Translations under genes and position numbers: made by a program
In this document: positions 21,805 through 34,379 of the stretch, one piece after another
How the letters are laid out: every line of letters starts with the position of its first letter
Position numbering within the stretch: position 1 is the first letter of the stretch
Source: Dermanyssus gallinae
Taxonomy: Eukaryota; Arthropoda; Arachnida; Mesostigmata; Dermanyssidae
Reading direction: 5' to 3'
NCBI GenBank assembly: GCA_003439945.1
Contig: QVRM01003923.1
Span: 1-64,000 of the forward strand
DNA length: 64,000 nucleotides
The notes under the pieces: generated by a model
Database searches by the model: none
Told to the model about the DNA's origin: nothing
Seen by the model: only the letters and a program-made list of their open reading frames with translations

Positions 21805-22590
21805 TCAACGGAAATAGTTCAACCAGAGGCGGAGATCGTCCGAGAGTATCGAAACGTCGGTGTCCGGCGAGACAGCCTCACCGGACGAGTCCATGTTAGG
21901 CGTTGCTATTGCGGCCGGCCGTACCATCGAGACGAGCACGACGGGGTTTTGATAGGGGCAGGCCATCGCGGACGGGGGCGGGCGCTGCACGGGCGCCGGC
22001 GGCGATATCATGCAGATCGGCACGCTGGCCGCTGGATGCGACGACGTCACCAAAATCATGGTGGTGCTTGCCATGTCCGACAAGTATGTTGCCTGGTTCT
22101 GTCGGTTCACAGCAGCGGCGGTTGCCGTTGCGGCTGCTGCTGCCGTTGCCGTTGCCGCTGCCGCCGCCGTTGCCGCTGCGTTTCCAGAAGACGACGACCT
22201 CTCTTCTGAGGGCGCTCGGGGGTTTGCAGCGTTTGCCGAGGGCGTGGGAGTGGGCGTAACTAGAGGCGTGCCGTTAGGCGTGCCATTTGGCGTACCGCCT
22301 GGTGTGCCGCCTGGCGTACCGGCAGACGCGCCCCCTGGCGTGGAGCTAGGTGTGGAGATAGGTGTGATAACGCCGGGTGAGACACGCGGCAGCCGGAACC
22401 GGGACCGATGTCCATGCGATGACGGCTGCACTCCAGAGGGGCGGTAATAGTATCCGGACCGCGCGTAGGAAGGCCGAGTCGGAACCGAGCACCGGAGGTT
22501 GTACTCGCGCGGCGCGGACACGAAAATACGCTGACGGGGCATCGATGCTTGCTGCGGGAAAGAGGTCGTGCCGTCAAATGCTTCATTCAC
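21805..22590 (-). CDS. Possible host exon, Pro/Thr/Ala-rich protein C-terminus
   Basis: A 261-codon open frame ending at 21805 with LSDDLRLWLNYFR. There is no ATG near its 5' end; the frame begins VNEAFDGTTSFPQQASMPRQ and an AG precedes it at 22591-22592, so it could be a terminal exon behind a splice acceptor. Composition changes along the protein: a Ser/Arg/Tyr-rich start (residues about 20-75), TPGGTPGGTPNG repeats (about 88-110), an Ala/Thr run (about 133-160), then a hydrophobic, Pro-rich segment and an acidic tail. I recognise no domain. Length and a non-random ending favour coding, while the GC-rich repeats could keep the frame open by chance. Confidence 0.4.
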   Translation of the reverse strand: MNEAFDGTTSFPQQASMPRQRIFVSAPREYNLRCSVPTRPSYARSGYYYRPSGVQPSSHGHRSRFRLPRVSPGVITPISTPSSTPGGASAGTPGGTPGGTPNGTPNGTPLVTPTPTPSANAANPRAPSEERSSSSGNAAATAAAAATATAAAAATATAAAVNRQNQATYLSDMASTTMILVTSSHPAASVPICMISPPAPVQRPPPSAMACPYQNPVVLVSMVRPAAIATPNMDSSGEAVSPDTDVSILSDDLRLWLNYFR

Positions 22591-22599
22591 TTGGCCGTA

Positions 22600-24980
22600 G
22601 GTCCTTCGTTCTTTCGTTTGTTAGGGTTGGTCGTTGTTGGTCGATACCTGCGATGATTTTGTGGCGGCCGGTCGAAGGGGACTCTGGGCTGCCGAGGTAA
22701 GCAAACAACAGGCTAGGCTTTGCCACGTCGCAGAGCCTGTCATGTCTGAAGATTAGGATGTGTTCTTCGATTGGTGCACGCCATATGGGCAGTTAGTTAC
22801 TTCAGTCAGCGCGGCACACAGAATGGACGCAACGATGAATGCTGTCCGCTCCGGACCTAGACTAGTAGTACACTTCGGACGCACTATGATGATATGGCGG
22901 TCGTACGATAAATCTGGATTTGGCTACGGGTTGGGCAATGTACTATGTCACACCACTATACTAGCTAGAACAGACTGATGCAGTGCTCAACAGGAACGCC
23001 AAACTTGCTGCTTGTCAACTGCCAAACTTAGTTCATCTGCGTATTCATAGTCACCAACACCACAGAACGATGCTTCGTTCAGCCTCACGCACAAGGTCAT
23101 CCGCGTGATACGACGAGCATTTAGTAGACCTGGTCTGCCAGCCCTGCGAGCTTGAAATACTTTAGAGGGCACCGTCCTATTGGTTAGTAGAACTGAATCA
23201 CAAATTGCTGCTTTTGCTGCTGTTACCAATAGTAAAAGTTCTTGCTGCCACAGGTACTGCTGCCACCACGGTTGTTGGAGAGACGTGACGGCGCGCTAGA
23301 CTTAGAAAGGCGCCACCAGTATGTGCGTACAGCTGCTCGCCGCCACTCCGCCGGCCATCCAATACGGTCTGATACGGATCGATAAACGACGTCTACACTC
23401 AACAACCCCTGTATGCCGAGCCTTGCCTATACGACGGCTATTCGCTTGACGGACAGTCTTTCTATCATCAAAACCTCGATGCGCCGTCAATTTGTAGAGT
23501 AGACGATGTTGTGAGCTACAAGCGACGTGCGTGTTCGATCAGCTTGACCAGCATACCAAGTGGAGATGACAGAAACCGCGTGCTGTCCGCAATCGTTAAC
23601 TGGGGTTCCGAGATGAGGAGTTTTCGCTAGGGCAAGGCACGAAGCAATAAGCAAGAAAATGCATAGTACTTAGCCAGCACAGTAGTGGAAAAAAAACAAT
23701 ATATATATAGCTTATTGAAAAAGCCCCTTGAAAAATATAGACCATTTTACGTACACGAAGCACTGTTTTAGTTCCAAATGTGTGTTTTATATAAAACAAA
23801 TCCGTTTTGGAGTCTTAGAAGAAAAATCCAAGGACGGCTTAAGCGTAAAGTTGATGAAAGGGAACCATCTTGATCTCGTGTGCGCATCAGTGGAGCTGCA
23901 CTGGTTGTTTCATTGACAATGGCGCTTAGCCGCACCGCTTTTTTCAAAACCGCCAACTGTTGCGGTTCAATGAAATCAGAATACCTTCAAGTGTTCAGAG
24001 TTAATTCCTGACTAACAAACGTATTTAGCTGAGGACCTCGGCGATTACGGGCAGTGTAGCCTACAAGTGAGTGAGAAGCGCACACGAAATATTACTGCCA
24101 ATCGTGACTTCTGAAGTCCTCGCCAGATGTTCTCCCTGTCTCTAACCACCTGTATGTCGAAGTATATGCAACGCAAATTAAAAGTTTTATACTGCACAGC
24201 GTGCGTCCCCAGCTGCGTAAAAAAGAAGCCTCAAAAAAACAGTTGTTATATCTAAGAATGCAGATCTTTGAAATATTGTATGATTCATGCGTATATCTTG
24301 GTAAATTGTCGCCCGGAAATAACTTTTCCGTATACAACTGCTAGTCGGCTTTATAAAATGGCGGGGCGGAGAGCTAAGCCGGAGCACGATATATAAGCAC
24401 AAACGAAGCTTCTCAGAGGTTCCCAGCTTCATCCACATAAATGACTACGCTCAGACACGCGCTCAAACAGGCTATCATCTGAAAGGCTGGATAGTTATTT
24501 TCGACAATTGTTTGTCAGCTCATCAACGACTTCCAATTGCACCCTGATGTATGTCTCCGTTTGGGGCTAAATGACAACCGAAGCTCGACAGGAGATGTTT
24601 TGCCATATCGGTATCTCGGAATTTGCGAATGTGATAATGAAAACGTCGTTAAAAAGGCTGCGGATCCAGACCTCGGGCGTAAATCGTTCTTCCGAAAAGG
24701 TGTCCATGCGTGCATTTGCTGAGGTCAATGTTCGCGTCTGTATGAATTATCTCATTATGTGAATCGTCCAATCGGCATAACATTGATGGTTCTTGGATGA
24801 ACAGTTTCAGTGATGGATCTCCTGTAAATTCATATGTCATATTGCTGTATCTGTTATTGTTGTTTTCACAGAGCATTGAGCTTCTAAACTGCTATTTGTA
24901 TGGCATCGTATTTGTCGTTTATAAATGATTCAACCTCTTATGCTTGGCCCAAGACATCTATGATCTTTCAGAGCTGATAT
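22600..24980. other. Unassigned DNA
   Basis: Many short frames on both strands, none with a motif I recognise. A short TA run lies at about 23699-23709. No RNA gene or repeat is evident. Confidence 0.5.
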
Positions 24981-24984
24981 GCCA

Positions 24985-25590
24985 TCCAGGGCAGTTTCTG
25001 GGCTAGCTTCTGCCTTCTTATGCTAAGCTTGGTACGGCACCGCAATGTGCGATGATGGTGGGGTCCAGTATTGAAAGAGCATGGACAATTACGCACGACA
25101 GGTTAGGGAACCGGAAGCTGTGCGCGCAGTGGGTTTTTATAAAACTCGGTGAAAAGAAACTAAAGCAAAAAGAACTGCGTGTGGAAGGGATCGTCAACGG
25201 TTACGAGAGTCGGTGCCGTCACTTTGAGCCAAAGACAATGCGGAATAGCATGCAATGGAAGCACGCGTCGTCACCCCCCCCAGTACTCATCGAATTCTTT
25301 GATCACAAAGCAACCGTTTGCAGTAATGTATACGTTGTGACACTAGCTAGTCTAGGCAGTTCTCTTAGGCGGCCTCGGCTGCTCACAGAGGCAATGATTC
25401 TGCTCTACGAAGAGAGCGTTCACACGTATTCAGGGTCATACAGAGTGTTCTGGCCAAAGTCAAGTGGAAGCAGCTTAAACATCCGCCCCACCGGACATGT
25501 CGCCCTACATGTGCAGAAGTAACATGATGATGTTTGTATGACCTATAAAGGCAGTCAAAACCAAGTGCTGCCACAAATACGGACCGCTGG
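24985..25590 (+). pseudogene. mariner-like transposase remnant
   Basis: The open frame 25052-25522 aligns by eye with the central part of mariner transposases. It reads THDRLGNRKLCAQWV, then KLGEKKLKQ, ESRCRHFEPKTMRNSMQWKHASSPP (family: HxEPxTKxQSMEWxH) and VFWPKS. Beyond it KHPPHRTCRP resembles the HPPYSPDLxP block that carries the third catalytic Asp. The Asp preceding the HFEP block is not present and the C-terminal block is scrambled, so the gene is dead. No terminal inverted repeats were found. It is a different subfamily from the 14.3-kb mariner. Confidence 0.65.
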
Positions 25591-25599
25591 GGTGCTTCT

Positions 25600-25949
25600 C
25601 TATGAAATGAATGAAATGATGAATCCTATCCATTTTTTAGAAAACCTACTTAAATATTATAACCACAGTCGCACGTTTTTAATAATAACATGAAATGTCA
25701 TTCCTTTTGCTGGCGTGTGGGGCTCCATTGCTCCACTAAAAACCATAGGGAACACGTATTCCTCGAATAGTTGGCGGGCATTAACCGGTTTTTCCTAGCA
25801 CAGGTGCTCCCACCTATAGGGCTGGACGCACCTCTTGTGCAGGTTTCAACTATCACGCACCGAACGGAAGCACGCGGATTTTCAAACTGTAGAGTATGAC
25901 GTGACGAAAAATCATTAAGTAGCCATCTATATCATCGAACTGCACGTGA
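25600..25949. other. Unassigned DNA
   Basis: Nothing recognisable lies between the mariner remnant and the LINE remnant. Confidence 0.45.
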
Positions 25950-27380
25950 CGACCAGCCTGAAGCCAACACCTATAATGCTACGCTCGCCCACAAAACGCC
26001 AGAGAGCCGCCAAGTTCCGGGAGCTCTTAAGAGCCTGCATAGTGCTGAAAGGCCCGCCGTTTATGACGGTGGTCTCCCAGAAGCTTCTAGAGATCGCCCT
26101 TCCCGGCGTAGCATGAATCCGAGGAGTCTTGGCACGGCCAATAGTGAACAGCGGAGCTCGGACACCTAAGAAGGAAGTGCGTCCGGGAGCGACGCCTTTT
26201 TGCCCGCGCCCTACAGCGCGCTTTCAAGGGAAAAGACACCCTGCATCATAACGCTTAGTACTAAAGGCTTACCTTTCAAACGTCGGTTTAGACCTTACGC
26301 TAGAAAAGGCACGGAAAGCAATATCGGCACTCTTCCTTACCCTCCCTTCGACCGCGCCCCCTACCTGGAGGCCTCAGGGACCAATGAACAGGACTTCCCA
26401 AAAGTCAACCCGCCAGGGCTACGTCGCGGCACGTCTCAATGGAGGAAAAGCACTGGGCTCTAATGGTGTTCCAGTCTTCGCAGTTAAACAAGTAATAAGG
26501 GCAGCCAATGGCTTTTCGTACGTCTCGTGCCCATTACCTATGGGCCAAGGTGGGAAAAACGAATCATTATACCTGCGACCGAGTCAGTCGCCCTTTACAG
26601 AGCTCCGGCTTGGCCCATTGACACACTAAAATTCACGTGTACAAAACTGGCTTGCCTCGAGCCCAGAGGGTGGGAGCCCTCAGAATAATGACACCGTACA
26701 GGACGGTTAGCGCAGCGGCAGCTCTCATGCAGCCGAACGCCGTTGCTCATGGGGTAGCCTAGACCGCACAAGAAGACTGGAAACATTAGCGCACAACGCG
26801 CCAGTGCGACAACGACCCCTGGCGGGAGCAGTGTAACGGTGTACAATCTGGGTGCTCCAAGCGCCAGCTTCTGCACTCTAATTTCTGAACATCAGAGGCT
26901 AGCTCAACCGACCAGAGGAAGAACTAAAATTCTACGCTATCCAGGTCCTTACAGGTCACGAGGAGTTATAGTTCTACTCGTCTAGGATGGGGATGGCCCC
27001 TAGCCCCACGTGTGTCCACTGCAGCGATGGACTCGATGACGCTTCAGAACACACCATGTTTAGGTGTTCAGCATGGGCGGAGCAGCGCGCACACCTACAT
27101 GACCTTTTAAGGAACCTAACAGCTTTTAACCTGAAAGACATCATCACAACAACAAAGCGTCACAAGCCTTTAAGAGGATATTGCATGAAAAGACAAGGTC
27201 CGCCCTCTGAATTTGTTTGTGTATCCTCTTGGCTTCCGGAGAGCCCACCTGTCAGAAGCAGTAGACTCGCATAACTGGTTTTCAGTGGACTGGTGGCACA
27301 CTACCGGCCCGCGCTTGCAGGGAGCTTCCCTCCGTGTATGCAACCGCATTTTTCAGTTTGTCTTCTAAAAAAATAAAAGA
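25950..27380 (+). pseudogene. R1-type LINE ORF2 remnant
   Basis: Heavily decayed C-terminal reverse-transcriptase region. Recognisable pieces in order are GKALGSNGVPVFAVKQ (RT motif GKAPGxDGVP; about 26445-26490), RAQRVGALRIMTPYRTVSAAAAL (the RxxQRxxxLRIxxAYRTVS block; about 26655-26725), and the C-terminal zinc motif CVHCSDGLDDASEHTMFRC (about 27012-27070). A short A-rich end with AATAAA (27367-27380) closes it. Frames shift repeatedly. The AYRTVS-like block is almost the same as in the 33.5-34.2 kb minus-strand fragment, so both probably derive from one family. Confidence 0.7.
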
Positions 27381-30300
27381 GGCCGTACCAGACTCATATA
27401 TGATACATGTTACGGCTCTTCTTCTTCTCTTCTTCGTGAACCGTGTGAGAGCACTCGGTTTCCCAGGTATAATATAGTTTTAATTATTCACACCTCCAAT
27501 AAGATAGAAATTAGCTTTGTGGGATAAGCTAATTTTCTTCACACAAAATGGGCATTACGTTGCATCATCTGAACATATCATAAAGCTTTTGCACAAGTTC
27601 ACGACTGATGCTCTCGCAAAGCCGGTGGTTCCTGAGCTGAGCTGGACCGTTTGAAGCATGCCTTCTTTGAAAAGCGTTCTGAACTAAGCAATCGTAGAGC
27701 AATCGTGTTTTACCCTGACCTTATCATCCTATCATCTGGCTTGTACTCAGGAATACTCTAGAAACAGACAACTTCGTTGTGAGGGTGTCAAGAGCCATCA
27801 AATCCAGAGTGGAAGGTTAAGACTCTGTTCCAGGCATCCAATGTGGCGCGACGCGCAGTGTTAATGAAGCCATCCAGAGATGATGTGACCGCGCAAACGA
27901 CCGTGTGAGCTTAGGATTTTTATCACTCTAGTTAAGCATCTTGTTGCGCCTAACCACGGCAAATATCTGTAAGGAGGAAACTTTCTCATTAAAATAGTAT
28001 TGGAAAAAATTGTAATAAAAGGTGGTATACTCGTCATTGATTAAAGTGACATCGATTGCTTAAAAAACATTTCTAAATTTATCTTAAGAAACACTATATA
28101 TGCCAAGATTTAAATAATCATATACATGGAAATTCGCTTTATAATGAATGTTTCTTATTCATCATCAATCGAGCTGCTAAACGCAATACGGAAATTTTAT
28201 TATTAAATCTGACAGGCGTGCATAAACATGCAAGCCATCATATCATAGAAGCATTCTACTTAGTCATAAACGTCGTGTGTATTACATTTTAAAGTATAGT
28301 TTTGTATGCGACTCTACTGCGCTGCATCTATCGATCAATGATAAAAACAAATTAGAAACGTCTCAACGCCGTGTAGGCGGGCAAAAGATGTAACGTAATT
28401 AGACAACACACCCTATTTTAGCTTTTCAAAATTAAATGTCAACATGTCAAGCGTATGTAGTACCGATTCTTCACACGCAACTGCGTTCGAACATCGTGGA
28501 ATTATGCCCCTGCCTGAAGAACAAATATCGCTCACTGGCTAGCCAACACAATGTTTAACAATAGGCTTTCAAAGTCCTCACCCCCACCCTACCAACAACA
28601 AAGAATTCCCACTAAGTCAATCGATCAACCTGTGAGCCTCATCGGGCGAGATAAAAAACACTTAGCGATTGGCATCATCTTGGAAAACGCTCACGGACCT
28701 GCTAGCTTCTGCCAAGTTACAGATTTCAGTTGTGCGAAACATACCTCGGTAATTGCGCATCTGTCGAGTGTCGTATGTATGCCTCGAGCGACAACGGTTC
28801 CCCGGACCCGACAGATCTAAAGCAATGGTGATGGTAGCAGATGTATCTGTATCTCTCTCTCTCTCTCTCTGTCTCGCTCCGCCGTCACCTATGCAGGTTG
28901 TGCTGCAATTAAGTTTAAATCCAAATTCGCACATCAAGCCATACGCCGCCGGCCGAAAGTACGTGCGAATGGCTAGGCCTACCCCCTACGTCTGTGACAA
29001 CTCTTCATAAGCACAATGTCGACCCTGGAGCACAACCGACGGACGAAAAGGTTGGCTAAGCGGACGCCTGCCTAAGAGGCAATTTGGGCAACTCAGGCCA
29101 TCTGTTTTCTGGCCTGCTTTGTCCGCCCACCGGCAATCCAGCTGATGTGCCTCGCCGAGGTCTAAGCGAGAAAACGAGCAGATGAGCTCGTCGAGCGGCT
29201 TCAAGTTGATGGCCAACGGCAACCCCTGCAATCAGTGGGTCGCACTGTGGGGGAGGGTGGAGGGTGGTTGGGTGTCGACCGCTGTATAGCTATAGTACAC
29301 AGCGACGGACTGGCAGTGGGGCGGTGGCGGACGATGGCAGAAATGCTAGCCGAGCTCAAGTCGACATTGGCACTAAATTTGGTGGGAAACCTCTGGGCCC
29401 TGGGCTCGAGCGTCATCGCTTGTCACGTCCCGCATCTAGACGGCGTATGGGGACGGGAGGGTCTATTATCATCCCTGCTAGGAGACAAACATGCTCGACC
29501 GACACACAGGCTTTTGTGAGATGTGATTTTTTTTCTCTCCGTACGAACATGGTGAGCGAACGCGCGGGCAACTCGCGCGTGTGTGGTGTCCAATTCTGAC
29601 AGAATTGGACTCTTGAAGTTGGCGAGAACTGTAGTAGACAGTTTTCGACGTTCAAACGCTCTAAACAAATGTCGACATCTAAACAGATCTCGAAACGGCT
29701 ATGTCCTGGTAATCAGTGGTGTCTAACAACACAGTTTCCTTTTATTTTTTACATTATTTGGCAAGTAATGCTTGTCAGTCGCTACTGAGCACATACTAAG
29801 CGTATTCCAAAAGCCAATGCGGTCTGCGCTGCGCCGAGGCTCCTTGCTAGCCATTCCATTCCTGGCGTTTGCCGGTAGGTGGCGCGCATAAAAGTTGCAT
29901 ACAAAATCCGCGCTAAAGCTTAGCAGACACTTAAAAGATTAGCCCACACATAGACACGCCACTGGGGGTGCAAAGTCTAGCCACGCAAAATTTCCAAGGA
30001 AGGAACTGAGAGTAAAGAAAATTCGATCAACAACAGGGATCGCACCGGTTACATCCCTAGACCACGCCGCCACTGCACAGGCCGTGCTAAACGACGCGAA
30101 TGTAACCCCCATATTCTACCATGCAAATTCGTGCTGAGACGTGGGTTTATACAAACAACCTAGAAAGGAAGATGCAATATCCAAAAAACATTTCTATCAT
30201 CGCCGAAGTCACAAACAGCACGTTAGGTCCGTATAACTATTCGGTTCATGGTGACCGTTTTATTTGTCTTTAGGTGAGCGGAGCATCATGAGCATGCAAA

Positions 30301-30461
30301 CACGAGTCGAATCTTAAAAAGGCATAAGAAGGAAGCTGAAGGCCGCCCCAAAAGATTGAGCCCGCTAAATAGAATGTGTATATCAGATTAGCAAAGCGAC
30401 TATTTAAAAATAGATTGTAGACGCGTCTCTGAAAATGAAAATGTAATATCTATAAAACAAA

Positions 30462-30466
<5 letters not shown>
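27381..30466. other. Unassigned DNA
   Basis: No frame with a recognisable domain. A short (TC)n run lies at about 28851-28874. The frames at 28551-29010 and 29235-29600 are open on both strands and show no motif. Confidence 0.5.
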
Positions 30467-30515
<49 letters not shown>

Positions 30516-30523
30516 ATATATAT
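30467..30523. repeat. (TA)n array
   Basis: About 57 bp of TA with one TTA slip. Confidence 0.95.
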
Positions 30524-31129
30524 CTTTTTTTTTAATTTTACGCGTCGCCACAGCGACTGCGTAAGATTTATATACCACAGTAAAGATACAACAAGCCGTA
30601 GGACATGACTCAGCTTCCCGTCTTAACGACAGAACTTTGTAACAACTCCTTTAAAAAACAATTTGACAAACAACAACAATAACAACAAGTCAAGAAACAA
30701 AACAGAAAAGGAAAACATTATTTGAGAGTAAGCAAACTCATCTTTTAAACTGTAACGGGCCGGTAGAAGAAAGAAAGACTTTACCAACTAGATAATACGT
30801 GAAAGTATTGGTATATCGATCAAATATATAAGTATCTAATCTGTACTTTAAAAAAAGTGAGAGCAAGTACTAAAAGCATTTTCTAAGAGAATACTTGTGA
30901 TCTGTGTTTACTAAATTACCGTATTAAGAATGCAAACTCGGTTGAAGTTGTAGAGATAATGGGGAAGATGTTAGCGGAATAAACAAAATAATGAAAAAGC
31001 AAACATTTAAGGAAACAATTATAGCAAATCTTATTCAAACTCTTTTAAAAATAATATTCTTACTTTTAAAAATAGCTTCTTAAATTGCGGTATTAACCGT
31101 AGAACTAAATGCACTTTTTTTTAATTAGT

Positions 31130-31740
31130 GCCTTGTAGTCGAAAAAAACATTGGGGTTAGATTTGCACCGTCTGAATTTCTTCGAGTACTAACTCCTTGG
31201 AAGCACTGGGAGGATTGGGTTTTGGTCTCGGTGTCATAACCATAAGCCGCTGACTCGTCCCCTGTAATTACTCTCTGAAGCAATCTAAAATGTTCTGCTT
31301 CCGCTTAAAGGTTCACTTCAGACATCTTCCGATGGGCTATCGTTTGCAAAAAAATAAATATTTTTAAACGGACTTCGCTGCCAGTCTTTTTACGCATAAA
31401 ATATCGTTTAAGACTGTTATAACTGATCCATAAGATATCTCTAACTTATCAGCTATTCCCCTGATAGAAATTCGGCATTTGTTGAGTACAATATTTTGAG
31501 CTTCTCAGCGTTCCGCCTTTTCGAACGAGGGTCACTTTCGGTCTCTTCGCATCTGTCGCAACATCGGCGGTAGCACGTGCACAGAGTGTTTCGGGGCACT
31601 ATTTGTTCACCATAAGCACCTCATAAAATTTTCCACCACCTCACAACGCTTAAAATATTTTGGCTTGTTGCTTCTCCATTTTGGGCTCGTTAGAAACCAC
31701 CGAACCTTAATTTCTTCACTTCTTTACCTAACTCAAACAA
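31130..31740 (-). pseudogene. mariner-like transposase fragment
   Basis: Read on the minus strand, 31250-31180 gives GDESAAYGYDTETKTQSSQ, matching the mariner block GDESWVYGYDPETKxQSSQ that carries the first catalytic Asp (Trp-Val is Ala-Ala here). Upstream frames give IRGIADKLEISYGSVITVL-like helix-turn-helix sequence (about 31475-31415), broken by stops. The C-terminal half with the other two catalytic residues is not present to the left of 31130. No inverted repeats were seen. It is a third mariner subfamily in the window and non-functional. Confidence 0.65.
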
Positions 31741-31799
31741 TAAACGCCGCCACCATTTGGCGTAAAATCAGTTTTTGTTGTATAGTATTGCGCTTGGTG

Positions 31800-33495
31800 A
31801 CGTATGCTGTATCTCATCTTAAGTAGAAAGCGTGTGCTAACTGCGCCTCCCTACTACTAGCCATGTCTACCTTTAAGATAATACGTTTATTAGGTTCCGT
31901 TTTTCAAGCTGAGTATACCGACTTGGTTTGCCACTACAGCTCGCTTCAAAGGGAGGCATGGTAGATGTTTCTCCTGATTTTTTACCCAGATAATCCGATG
32001 TTTATCCTGATTTTTTACCCGGAGCATCTTTTATACCCAGAGCATTCCGGTTCCATTGACGCAACGTCACGCCAGGAGGGCAGTTAGTTCTCAGCAGGTC
32101 GCTCGAATTTCGTTTTCCTGTGAGCACCCCATTAGGCGCCGTTACCGGGCGCGGATCTGCGTATGACCTAAGTAGTTGCTTTCATCGAAGGGTCTCACAT
32201 CGGCAACGATGTACAGATCACCTGGCCGGCGCGCTGCATCCTGCGGAGTCGAACCCAGCTCGCAGTCCCGGAAGCCGGCCATCAATAACACGTTTACACA
32301 GGGCTTGCAATTTGCGGGTCTGCCATTGAGCACTCACAAACGACCTAGGTCGCCCAAGGACGAAGGTTGTAATCTCGACGGACACGTCAGTACCTGTCAG
32401 GCAACTATATATAGTCCTAGTGTAGATCGGCTGTAATCGACTTTCGTACTTCCTCTAGTCGTCGGCTACGGCCTATTTCTCAGTCACCATTATGAAACTC
32501 CATTAGCTGAACGCTGAATAAACAAGCTACGCAAATAATTCGGCCCTAGAATAAAATGAGCCGTTACCAATGTTAAAAATCAGCAGATAATACTGTTTGA
32601 ATTAGCAGACGACTATGTTAGCAAATACTTACGTTATTGTTTCCATATGTTTTTTGACATACAGTAAGCAAATACTTACTAGTGATAACTTATTGCAATC
32701 TCGCTAGAACTTGAAAAGTGGTTCTTTAAATTCTAACATCGTGGTCAACTAGGTAACTAGCTGATGCGGCGTACTAAATATAAGGCGGTGACCGTGCATT
32801 CTGGCGTTATAGGAAAGTTTCTCGTTTGATAAGGTAGCCACGTTGAAAAATACAGCAGTTTACTAAAAGGGAGCCTCTAATGGCATTTGATTTACGCACT
32901 TAGATCGTGCAACATAAGGCATCTAATGGTAGATAAATACCCCACCACATAAATGTAATTCAGACTTTGTGTAGATCCGCTGCCGACTCGTACAGAGAAA
33001 TATATGTTAATTAATAAGGCATGCGCCATCTAGTATCACAGACATGTGTACTCAATGTTTATATATAAAGTAAAGCTGCTTGTGATCAATTTGATCTAAG
33101 GCATTCGTTATGATAGAATACACGATGTAAAAAATCTTTGGCAGCTCATATATAGTGTTCAGTTTTGCGTCATTTTCGGCACTTAAATGCGCTTTAATAA
33201 ATTAAAGTTAGGTCTAGAACCCAGAATATTGTAATTTTAATATAAAACACTGCAATAAGATGTTAGAAACTGCCGCAACGATCACACCAACATCACATTA
33301 TTGCAATCGAACTCCGTAACATGAAAGGGTAGATCTCTACGTTAGCCTAGTGGCTTTTCAGATGAATAGGTGCAGTGATCTTTTTTTTTTTACGATGTTC
33401 AGAGGTGTCACCCAAGAGGAAGTAGCAAGCTTATAAAAGACTAGGGGGTATTAGATAAGGCGTATAACTTTGCTACAGACATTTTAAAGGAAAAC
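31800..33495. other. Unassigned DNA
   Basis: Nothing coding is recognised. Two adjacent CCGATGTTTATCCTGATTTTTTACCC-like segments lie near 31970-32025. A T-run lies at about 33380-33390. Confidence 0.5.
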
Positions 33496-33499
33496 TTAA

Positions 33500-34185
33500 A
33501 GAAGGCAAGTTCACCTCCCGGCCGGTTTCGCCAGTCTCTGATGCTTGAGACTAAGGAGCCCATCCTCCTGCCAGAGGGCGATCATATACCGATGCTTTTC
33601 GCCCTTCTTACGCTGGAGGTTACACTACAGGCGGCGGCGCTCGGCTGTTTTTAGGTTCTAGGGTATCAATACAGAAAGCTGCTACTACGCTAACCGTCCG
33701 ATACGCCGCGATTATCCTGAGGGATCCGACCCTCTGGGCTCGACGCAAGCTGACCCTGCTAGCTGTACGTCTTGGTCTTCTAGGCGGCGGTGGAGACTGG
33801 GCGGTAGTCTCTCGATCTCATCAGAAGTATGGCTTTATTCTTAGCAGGGGCGAGAACGAGCCCCGCCGCCTGCAGTGGGTGACCTCGGCAAGTGCGTCAT
33901 TCGCACAGCTCTGCAACAGATCCAGTGTACGGGCCTAGAAAGTAAGGGAAACAAGGTCGTTGGAATAGGTCAGGAGGTTGACCCGAGAGGAAGGTCCCCG
34001 GAGCCGCAGCAAATCATCGTAAGTTGTGTTCCATAACAGGGGTCCAGGTATTAAACTTTATGGCATCCCAACAGTCATCCTAAGACTGGTTCCGTGGGGC
34101 AGTATTGTCCGGTTCTGTAGGTAGTTTGATATGATTCGGCGTAGGTAAAAGGGAGCTATTTTCTCGTGGAGGGTCTCCAGGATAG
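33500..34185 (-). pseudogene. R1-type LINE reverse-transcriptase fragment
   Basis: On the minus strand, from about 34170 downwards, LHEKIAPFYLRRIISNYLQNR and MTVGMP lead into GPLLWNTTYDDLLRL (family: GVPQGSVLGPLLWNxxYDxLL) and LLTYSNDLVSLT, which stands where FADDLAL is expected; the catalytic Asp pair reads Asn-Asp. Then RAQRVGSLRIIAAYRTVSVVAA appears (about 33760-33690). Stops and frameshifts are frequent. It is related to the plus-strand remnant at 25.9-27.4 kb by the RAQRVG-LRI block. Confidence 0.65.
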
Positions 34186-34190
34186 GCTGT

Positions 34191-34376
34191 TCAAAGTGGT
34201 TCGAACATTAAATATGATGGCGAGTAACTAGCTTGACTGTGACCAGTATGCAATGCCTCGGTGGAAATACGAATTAAGTTGTCGTTAAACAATTTTTCTT
34301 CGATACCCTTATTAACTTGCCGAAGACTCTCCTTGAGCACGGATAAAATGGAACGACGTCGGCAATTCTGGTGCAA
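34191..34376 (-). pseudogene. Possible Ty3/gypsy integrase scrap
   Basis: The end of this 61-codon frame reads ALHTGHSQASYSPSYLMFE, resembling the integrase core segment that ends in TGYSPxxLxFG and lies near the catalytic Glu region. It directly abuts the R1-type fragment. One short match only, so the call is tentative. Confidence 0.3.
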
Positions 34377-34379
34377 ATT

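Noticed and set aside
24515..24876. Cluster of overlapping short frames
   Set aside because: No motif; lengths of 60-75 codons are expected by chance.
30010..30110. tRNA-like boxes on the minus strand
   Set aside because: The A-like and B-like matches are only about 14 nt apart, too close for a Pol III promoter or tRNA.
32165..32330. Minus-strand GGTTCGACTCC, a good B box, near 32240
   Set aside because: No A box at a suitable distance, no cloverleaf and no match to the other SINE copies in the window; could be chance.
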